The notes below the pieces were generated by a model. The model had not been told where the DNA came from, searched no databases, and saw only the letters and a list, made by a program, of their open reading frames with translations. From Channa striata (lineage: Eukaryota; Chordata; Actinopteri; Anabantiformes; Channidae), in the NCBI GenBank assembly GCA_033026295.1, contig CM065168.1, forward strand, positions 23,599,306 to 23,663,305: a stretch of DNA of 64,000 bases, in the 5' to 3' direction. The number at the start of each line of letters is the position of its first letter. The first letter of the stretch is position 1. The translations under genes and the position numbers were made by a program. Below, one piece after another: positions 52,035 to 62,132 of this stretch.

Positions 52035-52907
52035 ACAACTAATGAGGTTAATTGGCAACAGGTCAGTTTCATGATTGGGTTTTAAAAAAGAGCATCATTC
52101 ATCACTGAGCCCTGAGAATAACTTTTCTCATAAGAAAATTGCAAAACAACTTGTGATTTCATCATCTACAGTTGTACCAGTAAAACATTCCAGGCATCTG
52201 GAGAAATCATATGTACTCAGGAGACACAGTGAAAAACCAACACTGAATGGTCGTGATCTTTAGGCCCTCAGGCAGCACCGCATTGAAAACAGACAAGATT
52301 CTGTAATGGAAATCACTGCATGGGCTCAGAAACACGGCTGAGAACTGCTGTCAGTGAAGCTCAGTTTGCTGGTGCATCTAAAAAAGGAAGTTCATACTCC
52401 ACCATGCAATATAAAACAAGATCCAGCAACACTGCCGCCTTCTGTGATCCCGAGATCATTTAAAATGGATTGAGGTGAAGTGGAAAACTGTCCTGTGGTC
52501 TGAAAAGTCAAAATTTGAAATTCTTTTGGGAAAGCATGGACTCTGCATCCCCCATAATAAAGAGGAGAGGCACCATCAGACTTGTTCCTGGGTGCACAGT
52601 TTAAAATCCACAGAGGTCAACCATGAAAAACGTTAATATGAGATAGGAATAAGGACAAAAGAAGCACTGAACTGAGCTGAAATGTAATAACAGGCAAGAA
52701 TGGGAAACAGCTTTGCTCGTAAAATTAATGCAATTAGTCTCATATGGAACTTCACAAATTACACTGAATTCAAGAACAATCAGAACTCTTGAATTCAACG
52801 TTACTTATCTTGAACTATTTGAACTGAACTGCAAACAAGATTTTAAATTAGTCTCTTTGCATTTGCATTTTACACGGCGTCCCAACTCTTCTGGAAACGG
52901 GGTGGGT
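52035..52907 (+). mobile_element. Decayed Tc1-like DNA transposon
   Basis: The sequence follows, in order, the wording I recall for a common teleost Tc1/mariner element: AACTAATGAGGTTAATTGGC, TCATGATTGGGTTTTAAAAA, a helix-turn-helix coding part (ISSSTV near 52158-52175), GATCTTTAGGCCCTCAGGCA, GATTCTGTAATGGAAATCAC, then TTAAAATGGATTGAGGTGAA, GTGGTCTGAAAAGTCAAAAT and GAGGAGAGGCACCATC. The 3' end is ATTTTACACGGCGTCCCAAC with TGGAAACGGGGT. Full-length relatives are roughly 1.6 kb; here the C-terminal half of the transposase is largely missing after about 52610. The frame has several shifts and stops, for example TGA near 52339. It is a non-functional relic; no clear target duplication or terminal repeats were found. 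Confidence 0.85.
52075..52600 (+). pseudogene. Tc1-like transposase pseudogene
   Basis: The longest surviving open stretch, 52075-52263, covers the N-terminal DNA-binding part, with ISSSTV as its recognisable motif. Further blocks continue in shifted frames: DSVMEITAWAQ near 52295-52330 and WKTVLWSEKSKFEIL-like wording near 52477-52525. In the last block the usual DES of the catalytic region reads as EKS, so the acidic residue is lost. The rest of the catalytic domain is not visible. It encodes no working enzyme. Confidence 0.75.
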
Positions 52908-54633
52908 TACTGGAGGCTCATGATATACTGTACATGGCTCAGTATATGTGCATTCAATTATTCAGTGTCAGTCATTTAAATATTTAAGAAGCCCAACTAT
53001 TTCCAGCATTCCGGTCTAATAATAGTAACCCGCGGACTTTTTTTACACTTACTGAGTTCTGTGTTAGTCACACTGCCAGTCTGACCGTTTCAAGCAAAGC
53101 GTAGATTATGAGGTATTTTCCTAAGAGGTCCTGTGTATTACCTGCCTATGTCAAAGTAGCAGCAGTGTATTGGAACGCTTCTTTACTCGTGGCTTTTTTC
53201 ATCCCTCTCTGCTGCTTTATTGACAATGGCTGCAGGATTAACTGGCTGTGCAATTAAGGGGAAACTCCAGCATGAAACAGGATTTAGAGGAGGATGGGAC
53301 CTCCGTGCACACATCTTTCTGTAGTGCACTTGAATTGAGGGTATTCCTGTTGGACCTTGAATGCTAAAGCCTTTAAATTTCAGGAATGAATGATGTCATT
53401 TTAGAGAAGTCCACTACAAGCTGATTAGATAAGGAAAGGAGGGATTAAAATGTCCTTCCTTCCTTATTCATTTACGCGTCTAGTGGAGCAAACAGGCTGA
53501 GTTTTTGTTCTTGCCATGACAAATCCACTGTTGAGCTTAGTTCTACTTGTAGGTACTTCAGGCATGTAATGTAAATTAATGTAGTAATGGAGTATGTGCG
53601 AATACAATTAGCAGATTTCTCTCACAGTCCTACCCTGGAGAGACCAGTTCATATATCTCATTCATTCACAAAGGGCAGAAATAAAATTCTCCACATTTTT
53701 CTCAAATCTAAAGTTATAACAAATAAAATGTAACTGTTTTACTTTTTTTCTGAAGAATGTACAGTAGCCACAGTCCATAATCAAGCAATACATTTTTTTT
53801 TCACTCTATTACACGTTTTTGCCGTTTAAGATCAAGCAAATCAATCCAGTGTTGTTGGAAAATGACACTGCCAATCGCTCTCCTTTGGCATAAGGTGTAC
53901 AGATGGTCCCCCTTAGGTCTCTGCGTGAAAAACTGCTGATTTCAGAGGAACGTCATGCTTAATTAATAGCAGCCGTAAACAGGAGTGCTTTCCATGCACA
54001 GACTGATACGCGCCACCATTCGCCTCCTTCGCCAGCAGGGATATTCGCCCCTGCACACTCGCTATGGAAATTCAGGCACAACCTGCTCAAACACGGGCTT
54101 AGTTTGTGATCTTTCAGTGAGGACACTCTCTCTTTTCATGTGACAGTACCTTAATCCCTCCGCTGACTGGAGTTCAGGCCGCTCAGACACCCCCATGGAA
54201 ATGGGGCTCTAATGATATTACAGGTGAGCCCGAAGGAAAACACAAGAGATGAAGAGCGCAAGGAGGCAGAACCTGACACGGCTGCACAGAGATGAAGATA
54301 TGTATGAAAACTGCTCAGGATTTAATGCTGCAGTGAAGCAGCTGAGTGAAAACTCAAGTTCAGAGAGATGAACGTAGATCGAGGATTAAATGTGCAACTG
54401 ATGCGCTGATCCTGCTGAGGCTTGAGTTCACCGGGCCCAGCCGTCTTTAAATAGATCTTAATTTGATGGCTCAGTGACGAGCGAGATCCAGTGCAGGCAG
54501 GCAAAAACGATGAAGACGGGGTACAGCATGACCATGTACACAGCACTTAGTATGTATGGGGTATTACCATCAGAAAAGCAATTTTCACATCGTAGTGTTC
54601 CTCAGATGATACAATATTCTTCTCCGCTCCTAC

Positions 54634-54656
54634 ACCCCCCACCCCCCACCCCCCCA
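54634..54656 (-). other. C-rich tract, possible G-quadruplex on the minus strand
   Basis: Three runs of 6, 6 and 7 Cs, each separated by a single A. On the minus strand these are G runs that can split into four or more tracts. It lies about 275 bp upstream of the Ig4b exon, in DNA only, since the transcript carries the C-rich strand. Confidence 0.5.
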
Positions 54657-54930
54657 GCTGAAGGGGAAACAGGCCCTGTGGTGCAGTCAGAGATATAAAT
54701 AGGGCCTGGTTTTATTTCACTCTCATAAACATGCAGATTGATTAGGGTCATTTTCTGCTAGCCTGCCTCCATCCACCCAAGCCTTTCCCTCCATTAGTGA
54801 TGAAAACCTAGATTTATTGCCACGTCTGTCACTTCCAGACCATAACTCACTGGCCCACTGGCTGCCTGCTTTTATGTAGATGAGCTCTGGGAATAAGGCA
54901 TATTAAAGGCATGTGTGTCTGTGTTCGCAG

Positions 54931-55060
54931 GAGCGCGTACAGGTTGCCAGTGGGGCGTTGTCAATCAGTCGCCTGACCCTATCCGACACGGGAATGTACC
55001 AGTGTGTGGCCGGGAATAAGCACGGCGAGGTCTACTCCAACGCGGAGCTCCGAGTTATAG
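54931..55060 (+). CDS. cntn4: Contactin exon: second half of Ig domain 4
   Basis: 130 bp. The acceptor is TGTGTTCGCAG, ending at 54930; the donor is GTAAGA at 55061. It starts on a codon border and reads ERVQVASGALSISRLTLSD, then TGMYQCVAGNKHGEVYSNAE with the second Ig4 cysteine, then LRVI; the final G joins CT of the next exon as Ala. NKHG fits contactin-4 as recalled (ENKHG), where contactin-3 has ENKYQ. With the previous exon it totals 270 bp, an in-frame Ig4 unit. A TG repeat begins 18 bp inside the following intron and two GCATG motifs follow within 70 bp, so inclusion of this exon may be regulated. The exon is GC-rich relative to its surroundings. Confidence 0.94.
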
Positions 55061-55744
55061 GTAAGACATCAGCTCAGCGTGTGTGTGTGTGTGTGTGTGC
55101 GTGTGCGTTGGCATGGAAACCTGTGCGCATGTCCGTATTTGTGTTCAAGTTTTGCTCCGGCCTTCTTCCTCTGCTCAATGGAGCCAGATGACCTCCGGCC
55201 TCTCTCTTATTGGTCACTAATTGAAAAGCATTAATTATAAGATGAATGTGTCCGGCTGACATTGATGTATGCCAGAGCTGCTCTGTTCACCAGCCTCGCC
55301 CATCTGCTCTGTCAAGCCCGTCACTCCACTCGAGGCTGGCGGCAGCTCTCATTCACTATTCATCGCCCAACATGTCTCATCCTGGTCATGCCGCTGATTG
55401 GAATCAGGCTCATAAAGCAGAGTCGACTGGTCAAACTTTGAAAGAGTAACACATGCTCAGAGATTTCCTGCTGCTGGTGATGGAGAAGCACGCGCAGCCT
55501 GAATGAGAATAATAATTAAGCTGCATTGATCTCTTCAACTCCACAACATCAGTTTTGGTCTTTGTTATTAAACCTTTTCATTACTATTGAAGAAACCACA
55601 AAGAATTGAATCTAGTGTCTCTGAGTTTTCCATGGCAGCAATGCAGTGTATTTAGGATCAGTAGAAAAATAATAAATGAGGGATAATCGGGGATAATTTG
55701 GAAGAAAAGGGAATTCTGACTTTAATATGCTGCTCTTGCCTCAG
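55061..55744 (+). other. 0.7 kb intron between Ig4 and Ig5
   Basis: The shortest complete intron in the window. It begins with the donor GTAAGA, then the (GT)n tract, then GCATG at 55111 and 55127. The remainder is unique sequence with no exon. Confidence 0.8.
55079..55105 (+). promoter_or_regulatory. Intronic UG repeat beside the Ig4b donor
   Basis: GT repeats begin at 55079, 18 bases after the exon border, and continue with one or two C interruptions (GTGCGTGTGCG). In RNA this is a UG repeat, the known preferred target of TDP-43 and a target of CELF proteins. Tracts this close to a donor can alter splicing in other genes. An effect here is inference; a chance microsatellite is the simpler reading. 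Confidence 0.5.
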
Positions 55745-55895
55745 CTGTTGCCCCAGATTTCTCGCACAATCAACTGAGGAGCCAGACGCTGGTGAAGGTA
55801 GGAGGAGATGTGCTCATCGAGTGCAAGCCCAAGATGTCTCCTTGGGGAGTCATCTCTTGGCGGAAAGGCAGCGAACCTCTTCGAGAAAGTAATAG
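55745..55895 (+). CDS. cntn4: Contactin exon: first half of Ig domain 5
   Basis: 151 bp. The acceptor is TGCTCTTGCCTCAG, ending at 55744; the donor is GTAACA at 55896. CT completes Ala; then VAPDFSHNQLRSQTL, VKVGGDVLIECKPKMSP with the first Ig5 cysteine, and WGVISWRKGSEPLRESN with the core Trp. The last two bases, AG, begin an Arg codon to be finished downstream. APDFS and ECKP...SWRKG match contactins 3 and 4; VGGD resembles recalled contactin-3, while the rest is neutral. The next exon, expected to start with an RI-S/F-LL-DG type sequence and carry the second Ig5 cysteine, is not in the window. Confidence 0.94.
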
Positions 55896-57832
55896 GTAAC
55901 ACAACATTTACATTTTTTTCATCTACGTGTTCTCCTTGTTTTCGCACTGCATGTGAAGTTACAGTGGACAGTGGAAATATCATGATCTCTAACCAAACTG
56001 CCGAAAAAGTGTATTTTAAACATGCAGAGCAATTGATACAACATTAGGGTCAGAGGTCACTGACTTTAAACATTTTATGTGCTTAACCTATAAGCATTTA
56101 TTAGGTCACAACATATTTTATAGGAAAAAGATTTAATATTAAAACCACCAGGCGTTAATATTGTTGTGTGTGATCAGCGTACGTGTAATTACACAGATTG
56201 TTATAGTGTGTGTTTAGCCAGGTATGAATGTCAGTGCCAACACATCTTATGCTGATCAACACTCGGTGCTTCCAGATGTAGCATCTGGTTCACATTAAAT
56301 ATGTAACATTCTCTGTAAATCATATTATAATGTCCTCACCCACAGCTGGTTGCATGTACAGTATCATATAAAACAAATATGAATCCTTGCAGTGCATTGC
56401 TCATTTTTACAGAACTCAAGACCTTTAACAAAGCCACTTATTTCTGTGCTGAGAGCTCTAATGATAAATTGGTGGAACGTGCCTTTAACATATACACGAA
56501 ATATTATGTACAACATAATATTTACAACTACAACAGGAAATGTTGTGGAAACAGTAGTTGTGTGGACTGAAACCAGTTGTTTTTCTTTTGAATAACATTT
56601 GTATCTCTGACCCAATATGATACAGAAAAGCCACTGTAATCTGTCTGTGGAGGTTTTGATGCAGCCCTCCGATACGGGGAATACACTCGCTGAGCGGCTG
56701 AGAGGAGCAGCAGAAAGGAGGCTGACTGAGTAACGGTTAATGGGCTTTGCTGTGTTTTATCTCCAGCCCTTTAGTGGCAGCCAAACAGACCAACTGCTGA
56801 GTAAATCCAAAGCGTTAATCAAGTACTTTTCACCTCAGCAGGGATGATAAAGCCTCCTGAAATCAAATTATTCATCTTGTGACACGTTTCCAACTTCCCA
56901 AGGAACGCGGGGCGATCTTCGTGTCCTGCTGCGTTTGACCCTGAGCTGCGATGTGTGATGGACTCGATAACTTTGGCCGACGCGTGTGTGCGCGCGTGTT
57001 GTCGGAATGAAGTGTGAAGTGTGGCCCAGCAGCCTCGTCGCTGACAGAGGTCACCCATTCGGTGTCACCGCTCTAGCATGACTCGGCTCTGACAGCAGGG
57101 CTGTGTGCACAGTGTCTTGCCAGTCTTTGCATATATACAAAGCGGTGTTGTTGCTTGTCAAACAAAGTGGCGGAGAATTTGCATAGTTGTTTCGCTGCTG
57201 GTGCCCTTCACTCGCCCTGTGCCACTTGCATCACACGTTTCAACCCCTCAGCACCCGGACCGTTTTGACTCTGTTGTTTTAAATTCTTGCTTTAAATTGA
57301 TTTCACATTCGTCTTTGGCGCGACATGAATTGACGTCCTTTTGAAGTGATGAATGAAGTAGCAGTGTCGGCACTCACGGTAAATAGACGCTTCGGGATCC
57401 TTTGTTTCCTTGAAATTGTGTCACTGCAGCTTCACTTGTCCTCTGTGGTGTCACTCCATCCTTACTATGAAGCACATAATGACCAATCCCTGTGATGAAT
57501 GATGAAGGACTCACCATTTTAATCACTGAAGCGTATGGGAAAAATTACTACAGGATTATAAAAATTTCGACATGTCTTTTGTTGCAGCTTTATATATATA
57601 TTGGTTTTGAGCCTCGTCCATTGTGTACACCGAGTCCTCCAGATTGTCCTGTAGATTTTATGATGCAATAAGTGTAGACGATGAAACTCCCAAATTCTTT
57701 GGACTTTTTTTTTGAAGGTGTTAAACAGGCATGTTGTTACAGTTTGATGAAGATTGCTTCATCTTTACTTTCAAAATGCTGTATTTATACATCTCACAAT
57801 CAAAAAAAGTCTTTAAAATGATGTGTGATCTC

Positions 57833-57880
57833 GTTTTATTTACATTTTACACTGGGTCTCGACATTTCTGGAAATAGTGT
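57833..57880 (+). mobile_element. Terminal fragment of a Tc1-like element
   Basis: TTTTATTTACATTTTACACTGGGTCTCGACATTTCTGGAAATAG matches the 3' end of the copy at 52861-52907 with several changes. No transposase part is attached. Confidence 0.5.
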
Positions 57881-59152
57881 TTTTATTGGTGTCCTTTAAA
57901 GGACGCTGTCACTGATATTTAACTTGCTTCTTTTGGTTCTAGTTTGGGTAGTACATGTGAATGAATGCCATTATTCTTCCCTCTGACTTCCCTATATTTA
58001 AAAAAATCTCACTACTTTTAGCTGAAAAATCCTCCAGGTGACATCACTTGGAAGAACCTTCAGTTTTTCTGGCTCACACTATGGAGTTTGTTATCATGGT
58101 CAACCTGCTTTGAGACATCATCTGAGCTCCTAATGAAGAAAAACTCCTGGAGGAACTTTTCAGCTAGAAGTAGAGAAATATTTTAATACAAGGAGGTCAA
58201 ATGGACATTTAAAAGCATTAATGTACATTTTCACCCATAGAAAGCAAGTTTAATTTGGTAAAGTTTTCCTTTAACACTGTCTTTAATCTTATCTAATTTT
58301 AAAAGTGTGTTTGATGTTCACAAATAGGTTTAATGCTTTTTTACGTGCACTAAATAAATGATATCTGACTCCAACCACCCGTGCTGCTGCTGCTCCAAAA
58401 TAAAAAGAAGAAACAGACACAGATTAACATTTATATGCAACAGTCCCAGCTGTATTACATTAAGAGATTTTTTTTTTGTCCATGACGCTGGACTGCATTG
58501 CCAGCTGGGAAGTGGAGTAACTGAGCTTGAAAACACATGCCAGTGGCTTTAAATGTGCTGATTACAGCTCCCCCTTTCTGCCTTTCCTGTTATCCTGTTT
58601 AACTCATCTGCCACACACACACACCTTGTGTTGCATGCCACGCAACGGAAATGTTCAGCATCTGTTGTTGAAATCATTAGAACAGTTTTCTTTCAAACGC
58701 GTGCCCAATAATAGCTGTCCTGCCTGTTGGTTGACTACAGTATTTCGTCTTATCCCGCTGTTTATTTGGTAAATCAAAAGACTTTAGTGAAAGCGCAGCA
58801 CTGATGCAAATGAGTGAGTGCAAATGATGGAACAAATGACATCCCGGTTTCCAACATCGGCTGTGTGATAAGCACACACACAATTCCACTTATTTCTTTT
58901 TTGCTGCTGAAGAAAAGGCCCAGATAAGACCAGGCTGTTTGTGTTCATGTACAGTCTGTGCACATGCATGTCTGAGCACTTCTGTGTTGTTACGCACCTG
59001 CACAGAAAGGTGCAAAATTAGAAGAGGGATCCGTGAACCCCTTTTGTTGAAGATTAATTGCCTTAATTGCAATAGCACTCCACACTGGCTTCAGCAGAAA
59101 GGGAACTAGTGTCACCAGCTGGGTAATCCATCTTCATAGCAGCAGCAGCCCT

Positions 59153-59154
<2 letters not shown>

Positions 59155-59183
<29 letters not shown>
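59155..59183. repeat. 29-base poly-T tract
   Basis: A pure run of 29 Ts, followed directly by CTACAG. It may be the poly-A tail of a minus-strand retroposon insertion, or a polypyrimidine tract for the AG at 59188-59189. Confidence 0.95.
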
Positions 59184-59189
59184 CTACAG

Positions 59190-59316
59190 GAGACCAGTGG
59201 AGGGAGGGGATGTCTTATCTACCCCAGACAAGCCTGCAGGGACGAGGTTTAGATGACATCAGCTGGAACAAAGCAGCTGAGAGCGCAGAGCAGAGCAGGT
59301 CTTTGCTGATGAGTGT
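59190..59316 (+). other. Candidate cryptic (poison) exon
   Basis: A 29-T tract and CTACAG precede the segment; GTAAGT at 59317 follows it. Both are close to consensus and on the gene's strand. If spliced after the Ig5a exon, it would read about 22 codons with no Ig pattern and then stop at TGA. It is 127 bp, not a multiple of three. It does not resemble the missing Ig5b exon. No proof of use can come from the sequence alone. Confidence 0.35.
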
Positions 59317-61385
59317 GTAAGTGGGCCGTGTCAGCCGCGGCGGAGAGCAGCCTAAAAAACACGCCATTTCAATATGTCACTGGCAGGAAGGAATCAAGTT
59401 CGTTAGGCGGCTCACACCAGACACTCTCCACCTAGTGCCCTCACACAATCGGCCACAGGATGTGCTGAAGTCCCGGTGTTGCGGCTCACGTCTGCATTGA
59501 GCGGCAGGTTTTTAAAAACCTCTATCAGCTTAGGCAGTCATGCAAATATTTGTGCTGATCTTTCAATCCTTTGAAGCAGGTGTTTACCGCTGGAGGGAGG
59601 CATTAAAGTGCTTCGGATGTGACTGGGACAAAACCCCCACGCTCCCTTTTGTTTTCAGGCCCTCCTGAACTGCTCAGCACATACATGCTGCCTCCTTGTA
59701 CGTTTTGTGGCACACTGTAATACAAGAGGAGAAGATAGAATTAATATATACATTTGTGCTCTTTAGCATTCAGACTCGGCCCTCTTGATGGACAGTCAGA
59801 GGTTTAGCATGCACCAGGTATCCATGGCAATTCTGTTCAGTAAGTACAGTCCAAAAGGTCACATTCGAAATAGGATGGAAATATGGAAAAATGATGCAAA
59901 TGCTTTATGCTAAAAATATTTTCTGCTATTGTACTCTTCTGGATTATGCATTATGGGAGGACCCGATGTTGTTTAGATTCCCCAGAAATCAGATTTGATT
60001 TATACATATATTTTTATGCATTGTTGTATTCATTTTACTTCCCACATCCTAAACTAATTGAAACTCTAAATTTACTTTTTTTTTTACATTTAGTAAAGGA
60101 TTTGAGGCTCAACAATAAATCATGAATGCTCTCCAAGCTCTGCATTGCATAGAGCCAACTAATCATAATGGCTTTTGTGACATTCATAAACCCAATTTAT
60201 GAGGCCAGGATCCCACTAATTATATTCCCTTTTAGTTTTAAATGAAAACCCTTTTCTCTTTGCCTTACATAAGTGCGTATCAGTAATACAGCGTAGCCCA
60301 GCTGCCAGTCGGTGAGGCAGTCTGCTGCGATGAAGTCTGTGACATGAATGGGAGAGGAAATAGTTGTATGATAGCTCTATAGGGCCTGAAGTGCTGATGC
60401 TTCTTTCAGGTACTGCATTGGTTTATGAGGAAGCATTTCAAATTCTACAGAGATGACTTTTGGATCTTCAGTGTTTCTTAATGTCCTTTAGCAGGTGATT
60501 GAAGAGAGCTGAAAATACTTACAGTCACGTGTTAGTGCCCCTTATTGTGAAATGGCAAAACCAGTAAAACAAATAAATTGTTTTTAATATTACATGCCTG
60601 ATGTGCAATACAAATGTTACTTTATCAGACATTTTCAATGAATGTGCTGTATTAATTAATCAATTGCATTACTTTAATTTTCATTATTTTAATATAATTT
60701 TACATTGTTTACATACGCTCCCGTGCCATTATTGTTACTTCTAATGATGAACATTTGTACCAACTAAATGTACATTGTTAAGTAAGCGCATGCAACCTAA
60801 ACCCTAAATCTAAAATGATATAGTTCTACATTGAGCTAATATGCTCGATTTATTCCTTAATGGGGACAGGGGATGTGTTGCGAGTGTGTTCTCTTATTAT
60901 GCGTTGTTACACACCTAATGAAACTGGAAACTGTGCACCAGTCTAAGCAGTCATCGTGCTCATGGAAGTAACATTTGAGTAACATCTTTGAAAATGGCGT
61001 GTAAAGAAAGCTTGTTGCCAGGGTAACATCTGTTCAAAGTTTTATCAGCTTCTTTTTACCCTAGATTAGTGGTTTCAAACAACTACAGGCGTGCAGTCTC
61101 TCGGCACACAGACACAAAACATAAAATATTGGGTGCCACTGTCAATATTGGAAATACAAAAAGTCACAAAAGCTGTGAGAAGATTTGCTGTAGGGGAAAT
61201 TCTCAGGTAGTAAACTGATTAGTCTGAAATTTTTGTTATACAGAAACATGTATGTTTTTTTTGCCTAGATGGGGCCAAATTGTGGTTCTGCTTTTAGCAC
61301 TGTAACCATGACGACAAAGGTCAGGCATACAGTGACATGACCTACCTACGAGCCTAAAAAGCTACATATATATGTGGGCTAATGA

Positions 61386-62132
61386 ATGGATGAGCCATTA
61401 AATATCTTGATATCATCCTCCCCTCCTGTTTTGGTTATTTTATTATTATTGTATTATTTTTTATTTTCTCTTTCTATGCAGCGGTGGTATAAAGTTTTTA
61501 TTGAATACAGTATGGACACAAGACAGAGTTTATTATTTATGTTACCAGTATCATCGTATTTTTTTATTGAAGATATTTTGTTAGGTCCTAATTTATGTGC
61601 ACACAGTGAAAGCTTGTGTAAAAATAAAATTCATATTGTTGCCAAGAAATATTATAGCAGCCACTGTTTTAGCGGCCCGCTTGGCCAGTGGTCAAGGATA
61701 GCCTTTGTTGGACGCTTTGGTTGTGAAATTATAAGAAAGAAACACAAATCTTATTGGCAAATGCTCCCTCCTCACTGGCCTTATGGATCTAAATCAACAC
61801 TGCCTTATTCTGTAAATGCATTCATGGTGGCTCAGTACAAATAAACTGTGTCTTTATCACACATTGAGAGTAAATCACCACTTATTCAGGCGGTCGGTCG
61901 CAACAGCCGTGAGTTACAGAGAAGGCTAGAATCAGCAGGCTGGGGAATGAGTAGTGTTTGCACCGCTGTCCTCTGCCCAAATGGAGAAGATTTCCATCGT
62001 CACTGGCCAAAACTGTGTGGACACAATGCATCAAATGTCATTTGCAAATTGAACAAAGAGAGTTGTTACAGAAAAGTGAGCGAAATGTACCTGGAAAATG
62101 GAATACATTTTAAGGCTAAAGACAAAGAATAA
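61386..62132 (+). other. Unusually open reading frame with a single stop
   Basis: One + frame is open for 248 codons except for a TAA at 61842-61844. The first part (152 codons) begins with an ATG and a hydrophobic stretch around residues 14-29 (VLVILLLLYYFLFSL); the second part (94 codons) is Lys- and Cys-containing and has no ATG at its start. No domain, splice context or homologue is recognised. It could be chance, an old retrocopy, or constrained non-coding DNA. It is not called as a gene. Confidence 0.25.

Larger units (their letters stand above)
50463..54930 (+). other. 4.5 kb intron inside Ig4, with a Tc1-like relic
   Basis: The main content is the decayed Tc1-like element at 52035-52907. 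The segment 51110-51300 has octamer-like sites and looks unique. A C-rich run lies at 54634-54656. The remainder is AT-rich unique sequence with no recognised exon. Confidence 0.75.
5492..55895 (+). other. cntn4: Contactin gene body, eight internal exons (likely contactin-4)
   Basis: Eight + strand exons with GT donors and AG acceptors join in frame, with no stop, into about 395 codons. Each Ig half carries its expected Cys or Trp: core Trp in Ig1b, Ig2b, Ig3b, Ig4a and Ig5a, and domain cysteines in every exon. Contactins are GPI-anchored neuronal adhesion proteins with six Ig and four fibronectin type III domains; they act at the axon surface in outgrowth and synapse formation, and contactins 3-6 bind PTPRG through Ig2-Ig3. 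The visible part spans Ig1b to Ig5a. Paralogue choice is from recalled family patterns: GPPPHSG, WIFNEYP, VAKGSTVKLECFALGN and ENSRG favour contactin-4; some Ig2 and Ig5 residues (NLYIAKVEPSD, VGGD) recall contactin-3. Membership of the contactin 3/4/5/6 group is near certain; the exact paralogue is about 70% sure. Confidence 0.9.
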
